Shown: positions 44,201-50,921 of the stretch, piece after piece
Position numbering within the stretch: position 1 is the stretch's first letter
Layout of the letters: every line of letters starts with the position of its first letter
Assembly (NCBI RefSeq): GCF_900109265.1
Contig: NZ_FNZM01000025.1
Span: 1-64,000 of the forward strand
Source: Paraburkholderia tropica
Lineage (GTDB): Bacteria > Pseudomonadota > Gammaproteobacteria > Burkholderiales > Burkholderiaceae
Length of the DNA stretch: 64,000 nucleotides
Direction of reading: 5' to 3'
The notes under the pieces: model-generated
The model's input: only the letters and a program-made list of their open reading frames with translations
Databases searched by the model: none
What the model was told of the DNA's origin: nothing
Position numbers and translations under genes: made by a program

Positions 44201-46252
44201 GCGCGCGTCGAGCCGGTACGCGGCCTGCATCCACGCGAGCCGGTTGAAGAGCGCGCCGTGCCGGTTCGCCGCGCCCTTCGGCCGCCCGGTCGAGCCCGAG
44301 GTGTAGATCACGTAGGCGAGGTTTTCCGCGTCGAGCGCGACCTCGGGGCACGCGGCGGATTCCTGCGCGAGATCGAGCGTGTCGAGCGCGAGCACGGTGC
44401 AGCGCGCGTGGGCGTTATCCGTGTTATCGGTGTTATCGGCGTATTGCTCATGAGGAATCAGCGCCTCGAAGCGCTCGCTCAACGCGTGCTGCGTGAGCAG
44501 CAGACCGATGCCGCTGTCCTCGATCATGTACGCGAGGCGCTCGGCGGGATAGTCGGGATCGAGCGGCACGTAAGCGCCGCCCGCCTTGAGAATCGCGAAC
44601 AGGCCGACCACCATCTCCACCGAGCGCTCCGCGCCGATGCCCACCTTCACGTCCGGCCCCACGCCCAGCCGCCGCAGCCGTTGCGCGAGCCGGTTGGCGC
44701 GCGCGTCGAGTTCGGCGTAGCTGAGCACGGCATCGCCGAACAGCAAGGCGTCGGCGTCCGGATGCGCGGCCGCTTCGCGCTCGAACAGCCGATGCACCGG
44801 CACGGCCGGACCGTAGTCGGCGTGCGCGCGGCTCCACGCGGCCAGCCGCGCGCGCTCGTCGTCGCCCAGATACGGCAGTTCGACGATCGCGCGATCGGGC
44901 TGCGCGCAGAGCGCCGCGAGCAGCGCCTCGTAATGCCGGCAGAAACGCGCGACGGTGTCAGGCCGATAACGCGTCGCGTCGTAACGCGCCGTCACGCTCA
45001 CCGCCTGCGCGCCCACGCGCACATCGAAACTCAGATCGAAGCGCGCGAGCGGATTTTCGGCGTCGACGATTTCCACGTCCAGACCGTCGAGCGCGAGCCG
45101 CCCCGACGCCGCCTCGCCCTGCACGTTGAACAGCGTCTGAAACAGCGGATGACGATCGGCCTCGCGCCGCACACCGAGCGCGTCGACGAGCAGCGGCAAG
45201 GTCACGTCGGCGTGATCGAGCGCGGCGCGCGCGTCGGCGCGCACGTTCTCCAGCAGCGCGCGGCCCGTCATCGACGGATCGAGGCGCGCGCGATGCACGC
45301 GCGTATCGACAAACAGACCGATCAGGTCGTCGCATTCGGCGAGCGTGCGCCCGCTCGTCGGCACGCCGATGCAAAAATCGCGGCTGCCCGCGTGACGCCA
45401 CAACAGCAGTTGATACGCGGCCATCAGCGCGACGAACGGCGTGCAGCGCGCCGCCCTGCAACGCTCGCGCAACGCCGCGAGCGTCGTGTCTTGCAGCGCA
45501 AACGTATGCGCGAGCGCGCGGCGTTCGGCTTGCGGCGCGCGCGGAAAATCGCCGGGAAGTTCGAAGCTGTCGTCGGGCGTGCCGATGTAGGCGCGCCACC
45601 ACGCGAGATCCGCCTGGGCCTTTTCGCCCGCGAGCTGCGCGCGCTGCCACGCGGCGAAATCGGCGTATTGCCATTCGAGTGATTCGGCATCCGAATGATG
45701 CGCGGATGCCGGATCGCGCAGCGCATCGCCATACGCCTGGGCGAGTTCGCGCGCGAAAACGGCGTTCGAGCCGCCGTCGGAAATCAGGTGATGCACGACC
45801 ACGGACAGCACGTGCCAGTGCGGCGCGAGACGCACGAGGCGAAACCGCGCCGCGCCGTCGCGCGCGAGGTCGAACGGACGTTGCGCTTCGTCTTCCAGCA
45901 CGCGCGAGAGCATGACGTTACGCGATGCGTCGTCGAGATCGTCACGATCGTCGAGAAGAAGCGGATCGAGCGGCGCGTCGGCACGCAGATCGGCGATCTG
46001 ATACGGCGTGCCGTCGCGTTCCTCGAAGCGCGTGCGCAGCACCGCCTGGCGCGCACGCACGCGCGACAGCGCGCGATGCAGCGCCGCGCCGTCGAGCGGC
46101 CCGCGCAGATGAAACGCGCGGGCCAGATGCCACGCGCCCGAATCGGGCGCGAGGCGCTGCATGAACCACATGCTTTCCTGCACGGGAGACAGCCGCTGCC
46201 ACGCGGACGACACGCCGGCGACACTCATTGTTCGTTCTGCGGGAACCTGCAT
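38258..46252 (-). CDS. Nonribosomal peptide synthetase, C-A(Ser)-T-E-C-A-T
   Basis: A 2664-residue, two-module NRPS. Order: condensation (HHLISDG, about residue 152), adenylation (TSGSTGRPKG, about 647), carrier (LGGDSILSL, Ser about 1047), epimerisation (HHLAVDGVSW, about 1237), condensation (HHHLLMDGWS, about 1722), adenylation (about 2209) and carrier (LGGDSILSL, about 2602). There is no thioesterase, so the chain passes to another protein. Pocket residues read by alignment for the first A domain are D-V-W-H-V-S-L-I-D, a serine code; with the E domain this gives D-Ser. The second reads D-I-E-F-I-G-A-I-A, which I cannot assign; Glu at pocket position 239 occurs in ornithine-type codes. AGGAGG precedes the start, 22 bases after the receptor gene. 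Confidence 0.93.
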   Translation of the reverse strand: MQVPAERTMSVAGVSSAWQRLSPVQESMWFMQRLAPDSGAWHLARAFHLRGPLDGAALHRALSRVRARQAVLRTRFEERDGTPYQIADLRADAPLDPLLLDDRDDLDDASRNVMLSRVLEDEAQRPFDLARDGAARFRLVRLAPHWHVLSVVVHHLISDGGSNAVFARELAQAYGDALRDPASAHHSDAESLEWQYADFAAWQRAQLAGEKAQADLAWWRAYIGTPDDSFELPGDFPRAPQAERRALAHTFALQDTTLAALRERCRAARCTPFVALMAAYQLLLWRHAGSRDFCIGVPTSGRTLAECDDLIGLFVDTRVHRARLDPSMTGRALLENVRADARAALDHADVTLPLLVDALGVRREADRHPLFQTLFNVQGEAASGRLALDGLDVEIVDAENPLARFDLSFDVRVGAQAVSVTARYDATRYRPDTVARFCRHYEALLAALCAQPDRAIVELPYLGDDERARLAAWSRAHADYGPAVPVHRLFEREAAAHPDADALLFGDAVLSYAELDARANRLAQRLRRLGVGPDVKVGIGAERSVEMVVGLFAILKAGGAYVPLDPDYPAERLAYMIEDSGIGLLLTQHALSERFEALIPHEQYADNTDNTDNAHARCTVLALDTLDLAQESAACPEVALDAENLAYVIYTSGSTGRPKGAANRHGALFNRLAWMQAAYRLDARDTVLQKTPFSFDVSVWEFFWPLMTGARLALAQPGDHRDPARLVGLIDAHRVTTLHFVPPMLQAFVAALDRRAADADHASAPRVCASLRQIVCSGEALPAPLQDQTLARLPHVQVHNLYGPTEAAIDVTHWTCRAGDAVVPIGRPIANVSTHVLDAALNPLPEGVAGELYLGGAGLARGYLNRPALTAERFVPDPFEPGARLYRTGDLARWRPDGALDYLGRLDHQVKIRGFRIELGEIEAVLQRQPGVETAVVAALDGPNGKRLVAYVSARAGCRIERATLAAALGAELPEYMVPAAWVELASFPLSPNGKIDRRALPQPGHDARGWEAPQGAAETALAAIWQQVLGVARVGRHDNFFELGGDSILSLQIVERARRAGWKLTPRQVFERQSVEQLASVAQAIERGHSAEHSTEAAQIAPVGAEAALLPMQAWFFAQPFAQRHHWNQAVLLTSRAPLDTALLARALDALVAHHAALRLHYRQDERDDGGRWRATHGAPPAPGTLLWVRQAATQDELAAHCNAAQRSLDLADGPLLRALAVEMADGSWRLMLAIHHLAVDGVSWRLLIAQWREAYAALQTGASLQLPPATVTADGWAARLAAHARTPAMRDEIGYWQDVARVNAALPCDTPEGENTVAQQRHVTFSLDRDETRALLHEAGAAWRTQVNDLLLTALGRALCGWTGTESIRIDLEGHGREELFDDVDPSGTVGWFTSLYPVVLDVRGDAGAALRRVKDTLRAVPARGIGYGVLRHLGDDAARAALAQFAPSQVVFNYLGQFDQQFDAAQAWQPAREMNIAQAGSQAADAPLAWSLAVGGKVLDGALTLTIGYSGARYRDATIERLAAGFGAALRELIATCAQAQAARGAGATPADFPLAALAQPELDALPLALTDVADLYPLSPMQAGMLFHALYARGGSVYLNQLRVDLDGLDAARFRAAWQALTQRHDILRTGFVAQGEGWLQWVARAVELPLDEHDWRVRDGEAKTDISDDSNAELRAELDAFAAQQLERGFDLARAPLHRLALIRTGARRYHFVWTHHHLLMDGWSVSQLLGEVLRHYSGEALPAQGGRYRDYIGWLRGHDAQASAAHWQAQLARLDGPTRLAEAFPKRAGDASSQASGQALYTVELDDADTARLVAFAREERVTVNTLLQAAWALLLQRYTNQDAVVFGATLAGRPADLPGAAHLLGLFINTLPVVAQPRAAHQLGDWLRALQAQGMAAQEHAHTPLHEIQRWAGASGQGLFDSLVVFENYPVDAVLKEASPGGLEIGEVSARDETSYALTLGVTQGETLRLGLRHARAAFDEADAARLAQQMARLLRAFASTPGAARLAPAAFELLDDGERADLLALGRADSADTADTADTASSLTHAPVHLRIAARAALTPDAPAIVADDARLSFGELNRRANQLAHRLVRAGVGPEVRVGLAVNRSAQMVVAMLAVMKAGGAYVPLDPAYPAARLAHMIEDSGIGLVLLQGADPHAAAMLAAAPLSVLDLDAPDLADEPAHDLASDVTPAPYAGHLAYVIYTSGSTGRPKGVAVAHDALSMHCAAIAERDGMQATDRELHFASINFDIAHERWIVPLCAGAALVIAEPSRWSTARLVDTLRRERVSVVFLTPSYLANLVAECALDDAGDLPALALRLCIVGGEAWSAQAMQAAARALPGCRLINAYGPTETVIAPTAWDVDASFDGAYAPIGRPIGERVAYVLDAAMNLVPRGAPGELYLGGTGLARGYLQRPALSAERFVPDPFDAAGGRLYRTGDLVRWRDDGALDYLGRLDQQVKLRGLRVELGEVEAALLAQPGVREAVALVDGNGGGARLLAWVTTQTGVLDPQALKHALALTLPDYMVPAAITVLDVLPLTPNGKIDRRALPVPALQAAHDYAAPQGDTETVLARLWSEVLGVERVGRFDHFFELGGDSILSLKLQRRVARECQADVELAALFAAPTLDAYARAVDAARAQNSAAPDADTLQSLLSDLMQ

Positions 46253-46274
46253 GGCAGCACTGCCTCCTGTTGAA

Positions 46275-48521
46275 TTACCACTGATATTTCGCTCCTGCCA
46301 GCAACAGCCGGCCCTGGCCCCAGTAGCAGTAGTTCGCGCTCGTGCACGAGGCGAAGTACTTGCGATCGAGCAGGTTCGACACGTTGATCCACGTCGTCCA
46401 GCCTTGCAGGCTGGAGAAGCGGCGGCCGAGGTCGTAGCGCAGCGAGAGATCGACCAGCGTCGCCGACGACGTCATGAAACTGTTCGCCGTATCGCCATAC
46501 GAGCCGCCGATGTAGCGCACGCCGCCGCCGAACAGCAGGCCCGCGAGCGGTCCCGCCGAGACCGTGTAATCGGCCCACAGCGAAGCGGTGTTGCGCGGAA
46601 TGCCGACCGGCACCTTGTCGAGATTCGACGTATTGCTCTTGGTATTGAGCAGGTTCGTGTAGGTGTAGCTCGCGATCAGCTGCAGGTTGTTGGTCAGGCT
46701 CGCGTGGCCTTCCACCTCGAAGCCCTGCGAGCGCACCTGGCCCGTCAGCACGCTGAAGCTCGTGTGCAACGGATCGGTGGTCGCGACGTTGTTCTGCGTG
46801 ATATGGAACGCCGACACCGTGACGAAGCTGTTATAGCCCTTCGGCTGGAGCTTCACGCCCACTTCGTACTGCTCGGCCGTGAGCGGCGCGAACGCCTCGC
46901 CGCTATACGAGGTGCCGACCTGCGGCTGGAACGAGCGCGAGTAGCTGAAGTACGGCGCCACGCCGTTGTCGAACTGGTACACGCCGCCCGCGCGCCACGT
47001 GAAGGCGCGGTTGAACTGCTCGGTCGTCGCGCCGGTCTTGTACGAGGTCTGATCCTCGTTGGCCCAGTCCTCGCGCACGCCGAACAGGAACGACCACTTG
47101 CCGATGTCGATCTGATCCTGCGCGTACACGCCGAGCTGCTTGATCGAGGTGGCGGTCGAGGTCGCGAACATCGTGGTCGGATACGGGATCGTCTGACCGT
47201 AAAGCGGGTTGCTCGCTTCCAGACCCGGCGCCGCGCCACCGAAGAAATAGTGGTTGAACTGGATGTTCTGGTAGTCGAGGCCGAACGTGACGTTGTGCTT
47301 GAGCGCGCCCGTGTTGAACTTCGCGTTCAACTGGTTATCCACGGTATGCGAATTCACCATGCCGCGGTTCAGGTAGGCGTCGCGCGACAGCGTGTCGGTG
47401 CCGCTCTTGAAGCCGTCGTTGGCGACGTACTGGATCGTCTCGCTGTTGTGCAGGAAGCGATAGCTCTGCTTGAACGACCACGTGTCGTTGAAACGGTGCT
47501 CCAGCTGATAGCCGATCGACTCCTGGGTCTTGCGGAAGCTGTCCCACGTCGGCTCGCCCGGGTATTCGCTGCGGCTCGTCCACGTGCGCGGCACCGAGTT
47601 GTAGATGCCCGCTTCCGGATCCGACTGGTAGTTCGCGAAGACCGTGAACGTGGTGTCGCGGCTCGGGCGGAACTCGATGGTCGGCGCGATCGAGAAGCGC
47701 TGCTGGTTCACGTAGTCGGTCTGCGTGCCGGTGTTGTAGCCGTCGGCCGTGACGCGGTAGAGCACGGTGCCGGCCTTGTCCACGGGACCGCTGAAATCGA
47801 AGAAGCCCTGCACGCGGCCATAGCTGCCGGTCTGCATGCCGACTTCGTGGTACGGCGTGTCGGTCGGCATCTTGCTGACGAGATTGACCGTGCCGCCCGG
47901 CGAGCCCTGGCCGTACAGCACCGACGCCGGACCGTGCAGCAGTTCGATGCGCTCGAACATGTACGGATCGAAACTCGTCACGTTGTAGCCGAAGCCGCCG
48001 CTCGGGCCGGGCGTGCGCAGCCCGTTCCAGAACTCGTCGACGAGAAAACCGCGCGCATAGAGATATTCGAGCGAGTCGGTGTTGGTGCCGCGCTGTTCGG
48101 GGTTGATGCCCGAGGTGTAGCGCAGCGCCTGCGCCACGCTCTGCGCGCCCTGCACGTCCATCTGGTCGCGCGTGACGACCGAGATCGCCTGCGGCACCTT
48201 GATGATCGGCGTGTCGGTCTTGGTGCCGGCCTCGCTGCGCTTGGCCACATAGCCGACTACCGGCCCGGTGGCCGTTTCCGTGCTGGCCGTGCCCTTCACG
48301 ACCACGGCCGGCAGCTGCTGGCCGCCCTGGACCGGCTGCGCGGCCGCGGCATCCGATGCCGCCACCGGCGCGGCCGTCTGCGCACTGGCGATTTTCGCGA
48401 TCGCCAGCGCCACGACCGCCGTCATGGTGCGCAGCCTGATGCGCTTCGCCTTGCCCGTTCCCGCGTCGCCCACGCCGTTATCCATGTGGTTCAATGACTC
48501 CCCGCCCCATCCCCGATTCAT
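46275..48521 (-). CDS. TonB-dependent siderophore receptor, FhuA/FoxA-like
   Basis: A 748-residue outer-membrane receptor. A signal peptide ends near IASA-Q and a TonB-box-like LPAVVVKG follows. The plug domain contains VPQAISVVTRDQMDVQGAQS and ELLHGPASVLYGQGSPGG, and a 22-strand-type barrel ends in the terminal aromatic KYQW. No N-terminal signalling extension of the FpvA/FecA kind is present, so regulation is not by that route. It starts the operon that continues into an NRPS and the importer genes, and is divergent from an AraC regulator. It should import the ferric form of the lipopeptide siderophore made here. Confidence 0.92.
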   Translation of the reverse strand: MNRGWGGESLNHMDNGVGDAGTGKAKRIRLRTMTAVVALAIAKIASAQTAAPVAASDAAAAQPVQGGQQLPAVVVKGTASTETATGPVVGYVAKRSEAGTKTDTPIIKVPQAISVVTRDQMDVQGAQSVAQALRYTSGINPEQRGTNTDSLEYLYARGFLVDEFWNGLRTPGPSGGFGYNVTSFDPYMFERIELLHGPASVLYGQGSPGGTVNLVSKMPTDTPYHEVGMQTGSYGRVQGFFDFSGPVDKAGTVLYRVTADGYNTGTQTDYVNQQRFSIAPTIEFRPSRDTTFTVFANYQSDPEAGIYNSVPRTWTSRSEYPGEPTWDSFRKTQESIGYQLEHRFNDTWSFKQSYRFLHNSETIQYVANDGFKSGTDTLSRDAYLNRGMVNSHTVDNQLNAKFNTGALKHNVTFGLDYQNIQFNHYFFGGAAPGLEASNPLYGQTIPYPTTMFATSTATSIKQLGVYAQDQIDIGKWSFLFGVREDWANEDQTSYKTGATTEQFNRAFTWRAGGVYQFDNGVAPYFSYSRSFQPQVGTSYSGEAFAPLTAEQYEVGVKLQPKGYNSFVTVSAFHITQNNVATTDPLHTSFSVLTGQVRSQGFEVEGHASLTNNLQLIASYTYTNLLNTKSNTSNLDKVPVGIPRNTASLWADYTVSAGPLAGLLFGGGVRYIGGSYGDTANSFMTSSATLVDLSLRYDLGRRFSSLQGWTTWINVSNLLDRKYFASCTSANYCYWGQGRLLLAGAKYQW

Positions 48522-48564
48522 GCCCTTGCGCCCTGTTCAAAAATTTAAGATTAGCCTCAATACA

Positions 48565-48589
48565 AATGCGACTCATTACTATTGTCATT
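48565..48589. promoter_or_regulatory. Candidate Fur-binding site between receptor and AraC genes
   Basis: Read on the minus strand the site contains three consecutive hexamers AATGAC-AATAGT-AATGAG, close to the repeated (G/A)AT(A/G)AT units of Fur boxes. It lies about 50 bases upstream of the receptor start, where iron repression is expected. Confidence 0.45.
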
Positions 48590-48640
48590 CGTATGCGGCA
48601 CGCGGAGGATAGAATACGGGCTGTGCTTCGCCGTCGTCCT

Positions 48641-48674
48641 GTCAAATAGCTGCGCGAAGCCGTCGATATTTGAC
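48641..48674. promoter_or_regulatory. Spaced inverted repeat upstream of the AraC gene
   Basis: GTCAAATA (48641-48648) and TATTTGAC (48667-48674) form perfect 8-bp arms 18 bases apart. A second small repeat, CCGTC-N7-GACGG, overlaps the right arm and is followed by TTTT. This could be an operator for the AraC protein or an attenuator in its leader. Confidence 0.4.
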
Positions 48675-48707
48675 GGTTTTGCCATACTTTTTTCGTTGAC
48701 TCACAAA

Positions 48708-49538
48708 ATGACCGAGATCTGGCAACGTTTTAACGGTATGCAGCGGCGATATCTCAAGCGTCCAGTCATTGCCAAACGCTATGACTTCGAAACCGGCGAT
48801 AGCGAGAGCTGGCACTCGCATACGCAGCCGCAATTCGTCTACACGACGCGCGGCGTGCTGCGCGTCATCACGCCCGACGGCGCGTGGACGCTCGGCCCGT
48901 ACCGCGGGCTGTGGATCGCGCCGCTCGTCGCGCACGAGTTGCAGGCGGTCAGCCCGACGGTGATGTACACGGTCTATTTCGAAGTCGATGTCGCGCCGCG
49001 CGACGAACCGCGCTGCCACGTGCTGATGATTTCGTCGCTGCTGCACGAACTGGTGGCGGCGCTCGTGCTCGATCAGCAGAACGGCCAGGCCGAGCGCCGC
49101 TCCGCGCTGATCGACCCGCTGCTGCTCCAGGAAATGCGCGAGGCGCAACTCGCCACCGAAGGCCTGCTGCCGCTGCCGAAGGATCGCCGACTGCAACAGA
49201 TCTGCGGCCAGTTGATGGACGCGCCCGCCGACAACACGCCGCTCAACGACTGGGGCATGCGCGTGGGCGCGAGCGAAAGCACGCTCGAACGCGCCTTCAA
49301 GGACGAAACCGGCCTGACCTTCGGCCAGTGGCGTCAGCGGCTGCGTCTCGTCGAGTCGATCTCGCGGCTCGCCAAGGGCATGGCGGTGTCGACCATCGCG
49401 ACCGAGCTGGGTTACAGCAATTCCAGCGCGTTCATCACCATGTTCCGGCGCGCGATGGGCGAGACGCCGCAGCGCTTCCTGCGCAATCGCGGCGGGCTGG
49501 AAGCGGGCGCGGCGCAACCCCCGCAAGCGGCGCAGTAA
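48708..49538 (+). CDS. AraC-family transcriptional regulator
   Basis: A 276-residue regulator with an N-terminal cupin-like effector domain (WHSHTQPQFVYTTRGVLRV, about residues 24-42) and a C-terminal double helix-turn-helix (WGMRVGASESTLERAFKDET and STIATELGYSNSSAFITMFR, about 180-245). Family members near siderophore genes often activate receptor and synthesis genes when they bind the ferric siderophore. It is the only plus-strand gene in the cluster, divergent from the receptor and splitting the minus-strand genes in two. I chose the ATG at 48708; an upstream in-frame start at 48582 would overlap the Fur-like site. Confidence 0.88.
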   Translation: MTEIWQRFNGMQRRYLKRPVIAKRYDFETGDSESWHSHTQPQFVYTTRGVLRVITPDGAWTLGPYRGLWIAPLVAHELQAVSPTVMYTVYFEVDVAPRDEPRCHVLMISSLLHELVAALVLDQQNGQAERRSALIDPLLLQEMREAQLATEGLLPLPKDRRLQQICGQLMDAPADNTPLNDWGMRVGASESTLERAFKDETGLTFGQWRQRLRLVESISRLAKGMAVSTIATELGYSNSSAFITMFRRAMGETPQRFLRNRGGLEAGAAQPPQAAQ

Positions 49539-49585
49539 GCGTCGCAATGAGCGACACGAAACGCGACAGGACAAGCGACGCAAGC

Positions 49586-49846
49586 TCACGCGCCCTGCCG
49601 CGCCGCCAGCAACGCGCTCAGCGACGCCACGCTCGGGTGATCGAACACGTCGCCCGGCGCCAGCTCCACGCCGAGCTTGCGGCGGATGCGCGCCACCAGC
49701 TTGATGACGAGCAGCGAATCGCCGCCCAGTTCGAAGAAGTCCTGATCGTCGCCGATCTCGTGCGGCGCGAGGCCGAGCAGCGTCGCGAACAGCTCGCGCA
49801 CGTCGGCGTCGAGCGGCTGAGCCAGTGAAGTTGCCTGGGTTTGCAT
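49586..49846 (-). CDS. Free-standing peptidyl/acyl carrier protein
   Basis: An 86-residue single-domain carrier protein with the phosphopantetheine motif DFFELGGDSLLVIKLV (Ser about residue 44). The sequence around it is of the NRPS carrier type rather than the fatty-acid-synthase type. It follows the hydroxylase gene and converges with the AraC gene 47 bases away. Free carriers in siderophore clusters may accept a starter or act with a hydroxylase. Here it could also complete the NRPS that ends in a condensation-like domain. Its actual partner is not evident. Confidence 0.9.
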   Translation of the reverse strand: MQTQATSLAQPLDADVRELFATLLGLAPHEIGDDQDFFELGGDSLLVIKLVARIRRKLGVELAPGDVFDHPSVASLSALLAARQGA

Positions 49847-49903
49847 AGCGGTGAATCCTGAATCCTGAGTGATGAAAAAAGGCGCGCGCGGCGCGCCCGC
49901 ATG

Positions 49904-50917
49904 TCAGACCGTCGCCGCCAGCACGTCCGCGCGCGCGACGAGTTCGCTCATCGCCACCACGATCTTGCGCGGCCCGCTGAACGGATCGCGCGCGTGCGCG
50001 ACCAGCATGTTGTCGAGCATGATCGCGTCGCCCTTGCGCCACGCGAAGCGCACCGCGCAGCGCTCGTAGGCCGCGCCGATGGCGGCCATCGCCTCGTCGC
50101 CGATCTCGCCGCCGTCGCCGAAATACGCCTGGCGCGGCATGCGTTTCGCGCCCGCGAATTCGAGCAGATCGAGCCGCACGTCCTCGTCGAGACAACTCAC
50201 GTGATGCAGTTGCACCTGGTTGAAGAACGCGCGCTCGCCCGTGCGCGGGTGCGCGATCACGGCCGGGCAAACGGTGCGCGTCTGCAATTCGTCGTTGGCG
50301 AGCCATTCGTACTGCACGCCCGCGGCCTCGCAGCGCGTCTCGACTTCGCGGCGATCGTCGGTGTGGAAGAACTCGCGCCACGGCACGTCGAGTCCGCGCG
50401 TGAAGGTGCGCACGTACATGATCTGCCGGCGTTCGAACGCCTCGACGAGCGCCTCGGGCAGCACCCGCAGCATCGCGCGGCAATCGACGATGGGTGTCGC
50501 GCCGCCGACCGGCGACGGCTGTTCGCAGAAGAAGAACTGGCGGCGCGGCCAATGCGGCTGATGCGCGCTTTCGTTGTGAAACAGGATCATCTGCTTCTCG
50601 GGATACGGCGTGGAGCGGTAGGTGTTGCGCCCGCCCTCCTTCTTCGGCAGGTCGCCGTATTCGCCGTACAGTCCCGGCGAGATGGTCTCCGCGAACGCCT
50701 CGAAGGCGGCGGGATCGGCGAGGCCGAAGTCGCGGAACAACACCGCGCCGTGGCGCAGCAGCGCGGCTTCGAGCGCCTCGCGATGCGTGTGGACCCACGC
50801 GCGCGCGTCGTGCGCGGGATCGAGCGGCGCGCGCGGCGTCAGCACCAGCGGCATGGCGTGCGCGGCGTCGAGCAGGGACGCCTCGATGGCGGCGTCGGGA
50901 AATAACGATGCGTTCAT
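49904..50917 (-). CDS. TauD/SyrP-family Fe(II)/2-oxoglutarate aspartyl beta-hydroxylase
   Basis: A 337-residue oxygenase. The iron-binding motif is LFHNESAH (His-x-Glu, about residues 114-121), and the distal His is in MLVAHARDPFSGPRKIVVAM (about 305-324), with the 2-oxoglutarate Arg in the same stretch. The HxE variant and GEYGDLPKKEGG segment are characteristic of SyrP-like hydroxylases that act on Asp held by an NRPS carrier. It lies four bases after an NRPS whose A domain carries an Asp code, so conversion to beta-hydroxyaspartate, a bidentate iron ligand, is strongly suggested. The ATG at 50917 overlaps no gene and has only a modest ribosome binding site. Confidence 0.85.
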   Translation of the reverse strand: MNASLFPDAAIEASLLDAAHAMPLVLTPRAPLDPAHDARAWVHTHREALEAALLRHGAVLFRDFGLADPAAFEAFAETISPGLYGEYGDLPKKEGGRNTYRSTPYPEKQMILFHNESAHQPHWPRRQFFFCEQPSPVGGATPIVDCRAMLRVLPEALVEAFERRQIMYVRTFTRGLDVPWREFFHTDDRREVETRCEAAGVQYEWLANDELQTRTVCPAVIAHPRTGERAFFNQVQLHHVSCLDEDVRLDLLEFAGAKRMPRQAYFGDGGEIGDEAMAAIGAAYERCAVRFAWRKGDAIMLDNMLVAHARDPFSGPRKIVVAMSELVARADVLAATV

Positions 50918-50921
50918 GATT

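Noticed and set aside
40310..45682. A 1790-codon open frame on the strand opposite the C-A-T-E-C-A-T NRPS gene
   Set aside because: It is Arg/Gln/Ala-rich with no recognisable domain, while the other strand encodes an intact NRPS. Long antisense frames are common in DNA of this GC content.
49539..49581. GCGTCGC...GCGACGC inverted repeat between the convergent AraC and carrier-protein genes as a terminator
   Set aside because: The arms are only 7 bp with a 29-base loop and no T run, so termination is not supported.
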